Shown one piece after another: positions 63,758 through 64,000 of a stretch of 64,000 nucleotides of DNA. The stretch is from Saccharopolyspora flava. Lineage in GTDB: Bacteria; Actinomycetota; Actinomycetes; Mycobacteriales; Pseudonocardiaceae. Under the pieces are notes generated by a model. It worked only from the letters and a program-made list of their open reading frames with translations, was not told where the DNA came from and did no database searches. The position numbers and the translations under genes are program-made. The DNA lies in NCBI RefSeq assembly GCF_900116135.1, contig NZ_FOZX01000001.1, positions 1,364,001 to 1,428,000 on the forward strand, read 5' to 3'. Numbering within the stretch: the stretch's first letter is position 1; each line of letters opens with the position of its first letter.

Positions 63758-64000
63758 TCATCCGGCTGCGGCGGCCGTGCGGGCGCCGTCGACGACCAGG
63801 CCCGGGAGCAGGGCGCGCCACGACTCCTCCAGACGGGTCGCGAGGCGCCTCAGGTCGCTGGCCTCCAGCAGGTTCGTGCCGACCACCATCGCGTAGCAGA
63901 GGCGCGCCACCGCGGCCGGATCCGCGCCCGGGCGCAGCTGACCGCGCTCGGCCGCGCGACCGACGAGATCGTCGAACAAGGACTCCCAGCCGTCGGTGTC
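63758..64000 (-). CDS. TetR-family regulator, C-terminal part
   Basis: About 80 C-terminal residues; the frame stays open to the right edge, so the DNA-binding domain is outside the window. LFDDLVGRAAERGQLRPGADPAAVARLCYAMVVGTNLLEASDLRRLATRLEESWRALLPGLV is the typical ending of a TetR ligand-binding domain (helices 8-10). Ligand unknown. Confidence 0.8.
   Translation of the reverse strand, partial: DTDGWESLFDDLVGRAAERGQLRPGADPAAVARLCYAMVVGTNLLEASDLRRLATRLEESWRALLPGLVVDGARTAAAAG

Overview
The window is high-GC actinobacterial DNA. It is most likely from the family Pseudonocardiaceae, and Saccharopolyspora is my best guess. The grounds are an rex-hemA-hemC-hemD cluster beside a BldN-type sigma factor, a mycothiol gene (mshA) next to gpm-senX3-regX3, an HbhA/DUF2516 block ordered as in mycobacteria, and remnants of an integrative element at a tRNA-Phe gene. 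The genus is inference; no database was searched.

Layout. 0-5.5 kb (all minus): start of hemL, a HEPN/Abi-like gene, four or five small membrane proteins of which three share a GRNWARV-like motif, and hemB. 5.6-11.1 kb (minus): a 24-nt tandem repeat, a terminator, then hemD-like, hemC, hemA and rex read as one tightly overlapping operon behind a near-perfect Rex operator, and a glutaredoxin. 11.5-16 kb: developmental sigma factor BldN-like, a HAD phosphatase, an acyltransferase/epimerase pair, ribosomal protein bS22 and an excisionase-type DNA-binding protein. 16.3-20.8 kb: proC, an acyl-CoA synthetase, a thioesterase and a TIM-barrel isomerase. 20.9-28.7 kb (minus): a disordered membrane protein, Ppx/GppA, RegX3, SenX3 with a PHO-box-like repeat upstream, phosphoglyceromutase, YbjN and MshA. 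28.9-42.3 kb: an L,D-transpeptidase, a protease-like protein lacking its catalytic serine, MurB diverging from a DUF2505 gene through overlapping promoters, a methyltransferase, PurU, a YbaK protein, DUF2516, HbhA with its XRE neighbour, a CGNR regulator, DUF445 and an aminotransferase.

42.3-47.3 kb (minus) holds the most system-like accessory locus: a subtilisin-type protease, an ECF sigma factor, a small beta-rich protein and a TPR-CHAT caspase-like protease, the last three overlapping. 47.5-60.8 kb: a repeat-rich secreted protein, a divergent MocR/YczE pair, two DinB/maleylpyruvate-isomerase-like proteins, a UvrA paralogue, a P-loop protein behind a Phe-rich leader peptide with alternative hairpins, a membrane-anchored PstS-like fusion with a PHO-box-like repeat, a metallo-hydrolase and alpha/beta hydrolase behind a MerR-type promoter, and thyA-folA. 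60.9-63.1 kb: overlapping small membrane-protein genes with an in-frame stop and a frameshift, lying at the 3' end of tRNA-Phe in a tRNA-Glu/Asp/Phe cluster. The window ends inside a TetR-type gene.

Across the intergenic spaces there are three separate families of palindromic or tandem repeats. Many genes have a TANNNT-like -10 element six to eight bases before the start codon, which implies leaderless transcripts.
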